Below are positions 39,654 to 48,573 of a stretch of 64,000 bases of DNA, piece by piece (position 1 is the stretch's first letter; the number at the start of each line of letters is the position of its first letter). The notes beneath the pieces are model-generated. The model was not told the origin of the DNA and searched no databases. It saw only the letters and a program-made list of their open reading frames with translations. The position numbers and the translations under genes were made by a program. This stretch comes from Singulisphaera sp. GP187 (GTDB lineage: Bacteria; Planctomycetota; Phycisphaerae; Phycisphaerales; SM1A02), in assembly GCA_945862215.1 (NCBI GenBank), contig CAMAXY010000002.1, positions 62,001 through 126,000 of the forward strand. The letters run 5' to 3'.

Positions 39654-40748
39654 ATGGATGCGCCACCCACCCATGGAAGTCTCAGCGAATTCGCTCGACC
39701 CGAGCGGCCGGGTGATTTGACGCCTTTCTTGAAATTGCTGATCCAGGGCAAGTCACTGACATTCGACGAATCGCGCGCAGCATTTGGTGAAATCATGACT
39801 GGTTCTGCTCATCATGCAGAAATGGGCGCCTTTTTTGCGCTTCTCGCGCGGCGTTTGCCAACCGTCGATGAGCTTGCTGGTGCCGCAACCGTGATGCGAA
39901 AACACGCCACAACATTTTCGACTTCGATCGACACCGCAAAGATTCTCGATACTGCGGGGACTGGTGGAGCGCCAAAGACATTCAATGTCAGCACGCTTGC
40001 AGCAATAGTTGCAGCATCAGCCGGTGCGTTCGTTGCGAAACATGGAAATCGATCGCGCACTGGTCGAGGATCGGCCGAGGTCTTGGATGCACTTGGCGTG
40101 AAAGTTGATGCAACTGGATTGATTCAGCGACGGTGCCTGGAAGAAGCACATATTGCATTTTGCTTTGCTCCAAATCATCACCCAGCTGCACGGCACGCAA
40201 TGCCTGTTCGGAAGGCGCTTGGATTTCCGACAATTTTTAATTTACTTGGACCGCTGACAAATCCCGTGAATGCGCGCAGACAAGCGATCGGTGTTTATGA
40301 CCGTTCGTTTGTTCCGATTATTGCAGAGGTGCTGCGAGAACTCGGTGCGGTGCGTGCGGTGGTCTATCACGGCATGGATGGATTGGATGAAATGACAACG
40401 GGCGCAGCGACATTGGTCGCAGAAGTGAAGCATGATGCGCATGGTGGATCTGTGCGGGTTTATGAAACAACACCGGAACTCTTAGGGATCACACGAGTCA
40501 ATCCTCTTTCGATTGCAACAGAAAATCTCGATGCGGCAACAAAACTTTTCATGGATGTCCTTGAAAATCGCGCGCCGCGCGCCGCGCGAGATATGACCTT
40601 GATAAATGCAGCGGCAGCCTTACTTGCCGCGGGTATTGTGGATGATTTGCGTGGGGGAGTTGTAGTCGCACAATCCGTACTGACGACTGGCGCGGCACGA
40701 GAAACTCTTGCCAACCTTGTTCGGATTTCTAGTGAAAGTGCTAGCTAG
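39654..40748 (+). CDS. trpD: Anthranilate phosphoribosyltransferase
   Basis: It encodes 364 aa. It joins anthranilate and PRPP in tryptophan synthesis. The N-terminal helical domain has SLTFDESRAAFGEIMTG and MGAFFALLARRLPTVDELAGAA. LDTAGTGGAPKTFNVSTLAAIVAASAG is the PRPP-site block; the family normally has GTGGD, and here the Asp is Ala. VAKHGNRSRTGRGSAEVLDALGV, FCFAPNHHPAARHAMPVRKALGFPTIFNLLGPLTNP and HGMDGLDEMTTG (usually GxDEL/I) are normal. No other trp gene is nearby, so it is an isolated copy. A GTG three bases upstream (39651) is an alternative start. It is divergent from lgt. Confidence 0.92.
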   Translation: MDAPPTHGSLSEFARPERPGDLTPFLKLLIQGKSLTFDESRAAFGEIMTGSAHHAEMGAFFALLARRLPTVDELAGAATVMRKHATTFSTSIDTAKILDTAGTGGAPKTFNVSTLAAIVAASAGAFVAKHGNRSRTGRGSAEVLDALGVKVDATGLIQRRCLEEAHIAFCFAPNHHPAARHAMPVRKALGFPTIFNLLGPLTNPVNARRQAIGVYDRSFVPIIAEVLRELGAVRAVVYHGMDGLDEMTTGAATLVAEVKHDAHGGSVRVYETTPELLGITRVNPLSIATENLDAATKLFMDVLENRAPRAARDMTLINAAAALLAAGIVDDLRGGVVVAQSVLTTGAARETLANLVRISSESAS

Positions 40749-40772
40749 TTTTTGTATCTTTCAAAGCGCACT

Positions 40773-41591
40773 ATGACAACCACATCTAAAACTATTCATA
40801 TGACATCCCAAGAATGGATTGATCTCGGAATTCAATATGGGGCGCCGGCCCTCTGGTCGTGCGTCATCATCATCGTCGCTTTCTTTGCTGCGAGTTGGGT
40901 CCGGCGCTTGGTCGTGAACGCTTGCGAACGAGCGGAAATTGAACCGACTCTCGCTCGCTTCTTTGCGAAATTGACACGGTGGGCGATCTTGTTGATCGCG
41001 GGATCGTTTGTACTGAACAAATTTGGATTTGAAACCGCAAGCTTCTCTGTATTAATCGGAGCTGTTGGATTGGCGGTCAGTCTTGCATTCCAAGGAACGC
41101 TTTCCAACTTTGCGTCTGGAATCATGTTGATGATCTTTCGTCCATACAAGATTGGCGATTCGATTATTGCAGCGGGACAAACTGGCATGGTCTATGAAAT
41201 TGATTTGTTTTCAACGACGTTAGACACGGTCGACAACAAACGAATATTTATTCCAAACACAGCAATCTTTGGTGCGGTCATTACGAATATCAGTTTCCAT
41301 GAAAGACGGCGAGTGGATGTGGTGGTTGTTTTGCACCACGGTGCGAGTATCGACAAGACGCGTGCGGCACTCACCGAAGCGGCGATACGCGTCCCTGGAT
41401 GTCTGCCAGAAAAACCAGAGATTGTTCTTGTGGAAATGAACGCTGCTGGAATCTCTTGGCAAGTTCAGGTGTGGTGCCAGTCAGCAGATTTTATCGCGGT
41501 TCGTCAGGCGACGATTCGAGAGGTCAAGATTGCGCTTGATGCGGCTGAAATTGCATTTGCTGTGGCGCCGCCTGTTGACGTGAAACGTTAA
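40773..41591 (+). CDS. Small-conductance mechanosensitive channel (MscS)
   Basis: It encodes 272 aa, the length of core MscS. It releases solutes on hypo-osmotic shock. Three membrane helices: LWSCVIIIVAFFAASWV, WAILLIAGSFVLNKFGF and the pore helix SVLIGAVGLAVSLAFQGTLSNFASGIMLMIFRPYKIGD, with the conserved AVGLAxSLAFQGxLSNFxSG pattern. The cytoplasmic beta domain has VYEIDLFSTTLDTVDNKRIFIPNTAIFGAVITNIS. The ATG at 40773 is preferred to a TTG at 40752. It lies 24 bp after trpD and may be read from the same promoter. Confidence 0.92.
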   Translation: MTTTSKTIHMTSQEWIDLGIQYGAPALWSCVIIIVAFFAASWVRRLVVNACERAEIEPTLARFFAKLTRWAILLIAGSFVLNKFGFETASFSVLIGAVGLAVSLAFQGTLSNFASGIMLMIFRPYKIGDSIIAAGQTGMVYEIDLFSTTLDTVDNKRIFIPNTAIFGAVITNISFHERRRVDVVVVLHHGASIDKTRAALTEAAIRVPGCLPEKPEIVLVEMNAAGISWQVQVWCQSADFIAVRQATIREVKIALDAAEIAFAVAPPVDVKR

Positions 41592-41603
41592 GTCGTTTGA
41601 CTT

Positions 41604-43088
41604 TTATGGACCAACCCAAAGTCCATTGACTTGGCGATATCGCGGGGCGCGTGGGATATTTGTCGCAACGCTATCTCGATTCCAAATAACGGCGCCAGAT
41701 GTGTTCACCTCGAAAATTCTGCCGCTATTGGTCAGAGTGATCAACGTCGTGTTGTCGAGAGTTCGAAAAGCTCCACACTGAACAGCTCCGCCATATATCT
41801 GATTTGGTGATCCATATGTCCACGTGGGAGCGCTTGGACCAAATGCAAGCGTGGGGTCAATGACATAATTCCCAGACGAATCACGCGGCGGAATGATTTC
41901 CATCACTGTGGAATAATCATTCGCGGTTCCAGTGCGATCGCCATTGCAGAAGGCCATAATGTTGCCAGCTCCAGGAAGTCCTGTATCGATCCACGTTGCG
42001 CTGTGAACGACAAAGAAAGTTTGATTCGTCGTTGTGCCGCGATCATATTGTGCAGGATTTCCCCAGCGATACAAGATATCTCCGCCACGCCCTCTCGCGC
42101 CACCAGTGTGCGTTGCTGCTTCTGCGGTCGTCGTCGAATGATCGATCACCCAAAGTTCACTGAATGTGCGAGAACTGACAACGATCTGATCCAATGTTGG
42201 ATTGTAATCAATGGAATTCATGTGAGTCCAACCGCCAGTTCCCTGTGCATCGACCGATCCCGCATTTATATTTACAAGTTCCGGCTTTGTACTCACGACG
42301 GCATAATTTGGAAACGCAGCATTCGTATCTTGCACAAGATGATTCCAAAGATTCCAACGCCACACAATGTTGTAAGTGCTATATCCGGTTGGTTGAATTT
42401 CAAGAATTGAATCGGACCATATTGCCGACGTAAGATTCACACGGCCCATCGCAGTTCCTTCGGCCTGTGTGTGACCCTCCCACACAATGCAAAGAATATT
42501 TCCGTTTGGCATCAGTCGAATGTCATGGTGTTGTGCATATTCAGCATTTGAAACAATCAGATCATTCACGATTGCCCCAGCAGCATTAAAAACCTGTATG
42601 CGGCCACCGCGAGCAGCGCCGTTATAAATCCCTGCGGAATAAATAGTCGGGCGAACAAGCGTTCCATCGCCTCGCAAATATGCGACACTCGCACCACCAG
42701 CAGCACCGACCCAAGTCTTCGCTACAAGGCCGGCCGAGTCATACGCGGTTGTTGTCGTCGTGTTCGTCGAAGTAACAATCAACCATTCAGGAGCCGGGGC
42801 AGGGCATGGTCCCCAACTACTAAGAACTGATGCGAGATCAGTTCCGTCGGTCAATCCATCACCCGTGATATCTCCGCCGGGTCCGCCCCAATTCGAGAGC
42901 ATGCTTGCAAGGTCAACGCCATCAACAATATTGTCGCCGTTCAAATCTGGAGGGCAGGCCGCATGGACACTTTGGCCAATATCAATAAAGTGATTTGCTG
43001 AACAGATGGCAATGACTGCAGCGGTAAAAATCCGCTCTTGGGATTGCTTGCGAATGCTTCGTGGAATTCTTTGTGGTTGAATTTTCAT
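41604..43088 (-). CDS. Secreted ASST-like beta-propeller protein with N-terminal dockerin-like repeats
   Basis: It encodes 494 aa from the ATG at 43088. A signal peptide (IFTAAVIAICSANHFIDIGQSVHA) is followed at once by two dockerin-like loops, DLNGDNIVDGVDLASMLSNWG and ITGDGLTDGTDLASVLSSWG (~45-90). The rest resembles arylsulfotransferase/aryl-sulfate sulfotransferase-type propellers: HHDIRLMPNGNILCIVWE, IVWRWNLWNHLV, GGWTHMNSIDYNPTLDQIVVSSRTFSELWVIDH, and ILYRWGNPAQYDRGT. The tryptophan- and His-rich blades fit that family. Whether sulfotransferase activity is kept is uncertain. It is convergent with mscS. Confidence 0.75.
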   Translation of the reverse strand: MKIQPQRIPRSIRKQSQERIFTAAVIAICSANHFIDIGQSVHAACPPDLNGDNIVDGVDLASMLSNWGGPGGDITGDGLTDGTDLASVLSSWGPCPAPAPEWLIVTSTNTTTTTAYDSAGLVAKTWVGAAGGASVAYLRGDGTLVRPTIYSAGIYNGAARGGRIQVFNAAGAIVNDLIVSNAEYAQHHDIRLMPNGNILCIVWEGHTQAEGTAMGRVNLTSAIWSDSILEIQPTGYSTYNIVWRWNLWNHLVQDTNAAFPNYAVVSTKPELVNINAGSVDAQGTGGWTHMNSIDYNPTLDQIVVSSRTFSELWVIDHSTTTAEAATHTGGARGRGGDILYRWGNPAQYDRGTTTNQTFFVVHSATWIDTGLPGAGNIMAFCNGDRTGTANDYSTVMEIIPPRDSSGNYVIDPTLAFGPSAPTWTYGSPNQIYGGAVQCGAFRTLDNTTLITLTNSGRIFEVNTSGAVIWNRDSVATNIPRAPRYRQVNGLWVGP

Positions 43089-43255
43089 GTCAATCAAACT
43101 CTGAAATATTTGATTACGGCGCCGAGTTGGACAATTGTAAACAGAATGTTGCTTTCCGTGAATTCTTTGGAGATTTGAACTCTTGGGGGACAAACAAATC
43201 TATGAAATCGGTTGGATCGAGAGGGTATTTTGATAGATAAGTTGGCTCACAGGAA

Positions 43256-44542
43256 GTGGATTTCGATCTTCGAACGAAACGCCAATTTTCAAGATGGGGA
43301 TATCCTCCAATTATTCATACAAGAGAAGCGAATTCAGATGAGGACTCGACGGTTCAAATCAAGCCGACGATATTCATTTGGTACGAAAATCCAGTATGGA
43401 TTTGGATTGCACTTGGCGCGTGGATAGTTGCCCTTGTTGTCATAAGTGTGATGGTCGCAATCAATCCACACGACCGAACGGTCACGGGCCTGTATCACGA
43501 TGCGAGTCATAACTGGTTTCAACAGAAGCCACTTTATGCTGGTCCTGGTGGCATGAATTATTTCCCACAGTTTGCGCCAAGCTTTGTCTTGTTTCATTGG
43601 CTTCCTGTACCAATTGGCGATATTGCGTGGCGTTGGCTGTCTGGATTCGTCTTGGTGTTTGGTATATGGAGATTGGCTAAAACTCAATTCGCTTCAAATT
43701 CTGCGTGGGTTTTGCCTTGGATTCTGCTTCTCACGCTACCCATATCACTTTCAGCGCTTCGATATGGTCAAGCAAACGCTTTGTTTTCTGGTCTGCTGGT
43801 AAATGTTGTCGCCTCAATTGCGCAGCGACGATGGACTGGAGCAACTCTATGGATGATGCTTGCCGTGATCGTGAAGCCACTCGGGTTGGTGATTTTATTG
43901 CTTGCCCCATTCGTTTATGCGCCATTGCGGTGGAGAGTGCTCTTAATTGCACTCATTCTCATACTCAGTCCGTTTCTAATTGCCAACATTGATTATGTGT
44001 TGTCACAATATTTTGCCTCGTTTGCAAATCTCCAATCGTGTTCGGTTGTCATCGAACACCGCTTTGCAGACTTTCATGGAATCATTCGAACACTTGGCGG
44101 TGAACTTCCAGCTCAATGGGCACTTGTCATTCGCGCCGTTGCAGCCATTGTTGTACTTGGTCTGTGGGTTGTTGTAGGTCGACGATTTGATGAACCGCTG
44201 CGAGCAATTTGGCTTCTGGCGTTCACGACAATTTTTTTGATGCTCTTTAATCCAATGACTGAATCCAACAGTTATGTGATTCTCGCTCCAGCATTATCCT
44301 TTTGGGGCTTTACACTCTTGACGACAACTCGGTATCGAACTCTCGGATGGTGTTTGGTTTCGATCGCGCTCTCAATCGGCTTGCTGAAAGAACCTTTGCG
44401 CCCAATTTTCAGAAATAACTTTGCTCTGATCTGGAATCCGATTATGGCACTCGTGTTTTTCGGTGTGCTCCTGCTGATTCTTTGGCAGATACAAAGATTA
44501 AAATCGTTTCCAATACCTATCAAAGATTTGAATCAATCATGA
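43256..44542 (+). CDS. Membrane glycosyltransferase, GT87/DUF2029-like
   Basis: It encodes 428 aa with a GTG start; the first ~40 residues are hydrophilic, and the true start could be later. About ten membrane helices start at WIALGAWIVALVVISVMV. HDASHNWFQQKPLYAGPGGMNYFPQFAPSFVLFHWLP lies in the first periplasmic loop. RYGQANALFSGLLVNVVAS and MLAVIVKPLGLVILLLAPF are the GQxN and KP motifs typical of polyprenol-phosphate-sugar-dependent GT87 mannosyltransferases. The stop overlaps the GT2 start as ATGA. The GT2 product probably makes the lipid-linked donor that this enzyme uses. Confidence 0.82.
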   Translation: MDFDLRTKRQFSRWGYPPIIHTREANSDEDSTVQIKPTIFIWYENPVWIWIALGAWIVALVVISVMVAINPHDRTVTGLYHDASHNWFQQKPLYAGPGGMNYFPQFAPSFVLFHWLPVPIGDIAWRWLSGFVLVFGIWRLAKTQFASNSAWVLPWILLLTLPISLSALRYGQANALFSGLLVNVVASIAQRRWTGATLWMMLAVIVKPLGLVILLLAPFVYAPLRWRVLLIALILILSPFLIANIDYVLSQYFASFANLQSCSVVIEHRFADFHGIIRTLGGELPAQWALVIRAVAAIVVLGLWVVVGRRFDEPLRAIWLLAFTTIFLMLFNPMTESNSYVILAPALSFWGFTLLTTTRYRTLGWCLVSIALSIGLLKEPLRPIFRNNFALIWNPIMALVFFGVLLLILWQIQRLKSFPIPIKDLNQS

Positions 44543-45507
44543 CTTACCCCTCAAATCAAATATCTGTCGCACCATATGTAAGTTTTTTATTACCGTGCTT
44601 CAACGAAAGTGAAGTCCTTATCGAAATGCACCGCCGTGTGAAAGAGGTTGGTGAAAAACTTTCGAAGCCATACGAAATTGTTTTTGTAAACGATGGATCG
44701 ACCGACGACACGTTTCATAAAATGGTTGCACTCACCGAGAGAGACCCAATGCTTGTAATCGTTGATCTTTCCAGAAACCACGGGCACCAACTTGCGCTTT
44801 CTGCAGGACTGCAATGTTGCGCAGGAGAGCGAGTGCTTGTTCTGGACGCAGATCTGCAAGATCCACCAGAATTACTTCCACAAATGCTTCAATATATGGA
44901 TCAAGGTGCTGATGTTGTGTTTGCTCAAAGGCGAACAAGGCTCGGTGATGCGCCTCTGAAACGTTTCGCTTGCGCTGTCTTTTATCGACTACTGCAAAAA
45001 TTGTCAGACACACCAATCCCACTCGACACTGGGGATTTTCGATTGATGTCTCGCAGAGTTGTGAACCAAATTTTACAGATGCCAGAGCGACATCGATTCA
45101 TTCGTGGAATGGTGAGTTGGGTTGGATATCGTCAGGTTCCATTTTTCTATGACAGAGAAAAACGCTTCGCAGGAGAGACGAAGTATCCATTCTTCCGACT
45201 GCTGGCTCTTGCGCTAGACGGCATTGCTGCATCATCAACAAAGCCTTTAAAGTTGGCCAGTTATGCGGGTGCGCTCTTCGCGTTCCTGTGCCTTGGATTT
45301 ATCGGTTATGCAATCTATTCATTACTGTTTGTTGGTCAAACGCCTCAGGGTTGGACGAGTTTAATGATCGTTGTCACCCTGATGGGCAGCGTGCAACTTT
45401 TCGTTCTGGGGATCATTGGGCAATACCTTGGCAGAATTCACGAGCAGGTGAGGGGAAGACCCATCTTTATCATTCGAGATATTGTGCGTGGTCGCTCCCT
45501 ATCGTGA
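44539..45507 (+). CDS. GT2 polyprenyl-phosphate glycosyltransferase (GtrB/DPM1-like)
   Basis: It encodes 322 aa. FLLPCFNESEVLIEMHRRV opens the GT-A domain. YEIVFVNDGSTDDTFHKM is the nucleotide-sugar motif. VLVLDADLQDPPELLPQML carries the DxD/QDPPE signature of polyprenol-phosphate sugar transferases. GDFRLMSRRVVNQILQMPERHRFIRGMVSWVGYRQVPFFYDREKRFAGETKYP matches the DPM1/GtrB class. Two C-terminal membrane helices (ALFAFLCLGFIGYAIYSLLF; LFVLGIIGQYLGRIHEQV) are as in GtrB. It transfers glucose or mannose from NDP/UDP to a polyprenol phosphate. The start is set by the ATGA overlap. Confidence 0.92.
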   Translation: MTYPSNQISVAPYVSFLLPCFNESEVLIEMHRRVKEVGEKLSKPYEIVFVNDGSTDDTFHKMVALTERDPMLVIVDLSRNHGHQLALSAGLQCCAGERVLVLDADLQDPPELLPQMLQYMDQGADVVFAQRRTRLGDAPLKRFACAVFYRLLQKLSDTPIPLDTGDFRLMSRRVVNQILQMPERHRFIRGMVSWVGYRQVPFFYDREKRFAGETKYPFFRLLALALDGIAASSTKPLKLASYAGALFAFLCLGFIGYAIYSLLFVGQTPQGWTSLMIVVTLMGSVQLFVLGIIGQYLGRIHEQVRGRPIFIIRDIVRGRSLS

Positions 45508-45594
45508 CCTGGCTGATTCAATCCACAGCTGATTCTCAAAAAGAAAAAGGGGCAGACTTTCAGAATGTCCTCGGCGCACTCATAGCGTGCGCTC

Positions 45595-48573
45595 ATGCCG
45601 CGCAGGACGGGCGGTGACAAAGCAACGCGACACGCCTTCCTTCCTTGGATCGCCGGTGCAATGGTCGCCGGTGCAGCAAGTGCTGGAATTGCCGTGGGGC
45701 TGGTGGAGCCAAACGATGCTTTGGATGAACGTGGTCGACTTGTCATTGTCACCGCGTTGATCACTGTCGCCATCGCCGCGCACGGAATAGCGCTGGCGTG
45801 GCGGCGGTGGTCCTTTGCATCGGCACTTTGCCTGCTGATCGCAGCTGCAGCGTTTGGCGCATTCCGAGTCGCTGTCGTCAACCATGAGTGGCACGCGTTA
45901 TTGAAATCGCTTCATGTCGCCGCAGATCATATTGATACAAAAAAAACCACTTCTTCTGTTGACTCAACTCGCAAACTTGTATGCGTAGAGGGGATTGTCG
46001 TATCAACTCCACGCACCGATGAATTTGCATATCGCGATGCGCTGATTCGATGTGATTCGCTCGAGGAAGACACGCTTGCGAGTTTCGTGCCGCGCACGCC
46101 ATCGATTCGTTTCAATCTTGAAGTCGATTCGGTCATCGACAGTTATGGTGAACGTCATGAAATCGATGCGACAATGCGCGTGATTATTGAAGGAACAATC
46201 GCGGGGTGTGTGGCTGGTGATCGAATACGAACAAAAGGTTGGTTGAGTGGATTTGATCTCCCAACAAATCCCGGTGGTTTCAATTCGATGGCATGGAGTC
46301 GCATGCGCGGCATCGCAGGTTTGTTGTCGATACCAAGCGAACATCTGATTCAGCATCCAGAAACTTCGCAGTTTTCTGTGACTTCGTTTCTTGCTCGATG
46401 GCGATCTGGTGTTGATGCAAGTTTGCGTGATGCGCTCGGCGATCAAATCAGGCTTGATGCGACGGCTCTCATTGCGGCATCAACAACGGGTGCGAATTGG
46501 CCTGGCTTGCGTTCTGTTTCGAAAGCTTTCGCATCGAGTGGGGTTCAGCATCTCGTTGCAATTTCTGGGTTCAACTTCGGCATTCTTGCTGCTTGTGCTT
46601 TATGGTGCATTCGACGATTGCGATTGGCGCCTCGCATTGGAGGAATCGTTCTGATCCTTCTTGCAATTCTGTTCGTTCTTTCGATCGAGTCGGAAGTTTC
46701 TTCGGTGCGGGCAGCGTTGATGGGCGGAACCGCAGCAATTGCGCTTTCATTTGGTCGTTCAATTCAGTTTGGATCATTGATCGGACTGACAGCGATGATT
46801 ATTGTTGCTTGTGATCCGCTCGCCGCATCTCAACCAGGATTTCAACTCAGCTTTGGGGCGATCTTTGGACTTCGATACATCTCGCCATTGATTGCACGCT
46901 GTTTGAATTGTGCTGTGCGTGGATATGGACTTTTCGCAACACTTTTTCGTCGCGCACTCGAACCTCTTGCGGCAGGACTTTCTGCGTGGGTAGTGACCAC
47001 GCCGATCATTGCGTTGCACTTTGGAACTTGCCCTCTTTGGTGCGTCCCTTGCACACTTGCACTTTCACCAAGTTTCGCCATGATGGTCATCTCTTCAAAT
47101 GTTGCCGTTGCGGCACAACCAATCTGTCCACCAATCGGATTTGCGGCTGGTTGGGTTTCGGTCATCAATGCTCGAATGATTCTTTGTGTCGTGCGATTTT
47201 GCGCAACACTGCCGGGAGCTCTGCCCCCCAACGCATCTGTGCGAATCGTCGCCGACCCAGAAGATTGGCGCACACGAATCGACATGATTGATGTTGGAAA
47301 CGGCTCTTGTTATCTGATTCGTTCTGAATCATCTGCAGTTCTGTTCGATTGTGGGAGTCTTGGTGCGGCGGCGGTGGGTTCGCAAACTATTGTTCCAACT
47401 CTGCGAGCGCTTGGAGTTTATTCGCTCGATGCTGTTGTGATATCCCATCCGAATCTGGATCATTATGGCGCATTGCCGGAAGTAGTCAGAGCGTTTTCTG
47501 CTCCTCGTGTCTTCGTCACTCCACAATTTATTGAATGGGCTCGACGTGGTGCTGCGCGCGAAGCGCTCCGTGCGGCACAAGCAGGTGGAGCATCCATTGA
47601 GGAATTTTCTAAGGGTGATGAAAGCCAATTTGGATTTATGAGCTGGCGCGTGCTTCACCCTCCCGCGAAAAGTCTCTTCGCAGATTCGAATGATGGAAGT
47701 CTCATTATTCGTATCTCCTGCCAAGGTTTCTCGATACTTCTTGTTGGTGATGCTGCACGAGAAGCATGTCGTGCTGTTCTTGAATCTCCACACTCAGAAG
47801 ATCTTCGTGAAATCACCGTGTTTGAACTGCCGCATCACGGAAGTTTTCGCCCTGATGCGGCTGCTCTTGCAGAGCGTGTTGCAAGTCAGATAGTTCTTCA
47901 ATCAACTGGGCCAATCAGACTTGTAAAAGACAAGTGGGAGGGAGTTCTTGTTTGTGAGCAAAGACTGGTGACTGCTCGTGATCATGCGTGTGCCGTTTTG
48001 TGGAAAAACGATGGAGCTATTTGGATTGGTCGCTGGAATGGATTGCGATATGAATGGAGCGATTCTGGATTGCAGCGAGAGGTTCCACGAGAGATCAAAG
48101 AATTTGATTTGCTCGAATCACAAGCATTGAACACACCCGAATCATCCACCGACAGCGAGGTCGATCAAGATCGCTCTGCGCAAGATGACCGTGTCACCAA
48201 CAGGGCCGCCAGCAGCTTCCTCGATCTCGATTTCGAGTGGACCAGGTTGAACCACGACGCGAATTCGCGCTTTCGAATTTTTTGCATTGAGCGAATAACG
48301 TCCGAGCTCTTGACCATTTTGTCGAATGACAAAAACACAATCAGCCCAAGCAAGTACAGATGTTGGGATCTCTACATCCGCACTGAAGACGGAGAAGCCC
48401 TTGGGGATTTCGTAGACGAGCCGTTCCGGCCCCCTGATCTCAATTGCGGTTGCCCCCAAAGGAGCTTCGATTGTGCTCACGATTGGCATGGGATATTCCG
48501 CACGTGGAAGCGATGTAGAAATTGGCGGAAAAACTTTTGGCTTGAACTGCGAGAGAGGAACCATTCGCTTTGA
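45595..48573 (+). CDS. comEC: ComEC/Rec2-family DNA-uptake membrane channel with antisense-overlapping tail
   Basis: It encodes 992 aa. It transports single-stranded DNA across the inner membrane. The N-terminal part has membrane helices and an OB-like region. GVQHLVAISGFNFGILA (~319) begins the Competence domain. RIDMIDVGNGSCYLIRSESSAVLFDCGS and VVISHPNLDHYGALPEV (~560-620) belong to a metallo-beta-lactamase domain. LPHHGS supplies a further ligand region. Residues after ~850 lie opposite a minus-strand gene (432-bp convergent overlap). That tail has no ComEC similarity and is probably a run-on. TAGCGT lies 6 nt before the ATG. Confidence 0.88.
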   Translation: MPRRTGGDKATRHAFLPWIAGAMVAGAASAGIAVGLVEPNDALDERGRLVIVTALITVAIAAHGIALAWRRWSFASALCLLIAAAAFGAFRVAVVNHEWHALLKSLHVAADHIDTKKTTSSVDSTRKLVCVEGIVVSTPRTDEFAYRDALIRCDSLEEDTLASFVPRTPSIRFNLEVDSVIDSYGERHEIDATMRVIIEGTIAGCVAGDRIRTKGWLSGFDLPTNPGGFNSMAWSRMRGIAGLLSIPSEHLIQHPETSQFSVTSFLARWRSGVDASLRDALGDQIRLDATALIAASTTGANWPGLRSVSKAFASSGVQHLVAISGFNFGILAACALWCIRRLRLAPRIGGIVLILLAILFVLSIESEVSSVRAALMGGTAAIALSFGRSIQFGSLIGLTAMIIVACDPLAASQPGFQLSFGAIFGLRYISPLIARCLNCAVRGYGLFATLFRRALEPLAAGLSAWVVTTPIIALHFGTCPLWCVPCTLALSPSFAMMVISSNVAVAAQPICPPIGFAAGWVSVINARMILCVVRFCATLPGALPPNASVRIVADPEDWRTRIDMIDVGNGSCYLIRSESSAVLFDCGSLGAAAVGSQTIVPTLRALGVYSLDAVVISHPNLDHYGALPEVVRAFSAPRVFVTPQFIEWARRGAAREALRAAQAGGASIEEFSKGDESQFGFMSWRVLHPPAKSLFADSNDGSLIIRISCQGFSILLVGDAAREACRAVLESPHSEDLREITVFELPHHGSFRPDAAALAERVASQIVLQSTGPIRLVKDKWEGVLVCEQRLVTARDHACAVLWKNDGAIWIGRWNGLRYEWSDSGLQREVPREIKEFDLLESQALNTPESSTDSEVDQDRSAQDDRVTNRAASSFLDLDFEWTRLNHDANSRFRIFCIERITSELLTILSNDKNTISPSKYRCWDLYIRTEDGEALGDFVDEPFRPPDLNCGCPQRSFDCAHDWHGIFRTWKRCRNWRKNFWLELRERNHSL

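Noticed and set aside
48142-48573. ComEC tail as an added functional domain
   Set aside because: The sequence is the antisense of a well-supported NPCBM-like domain and has no ComEC-type features of its own.
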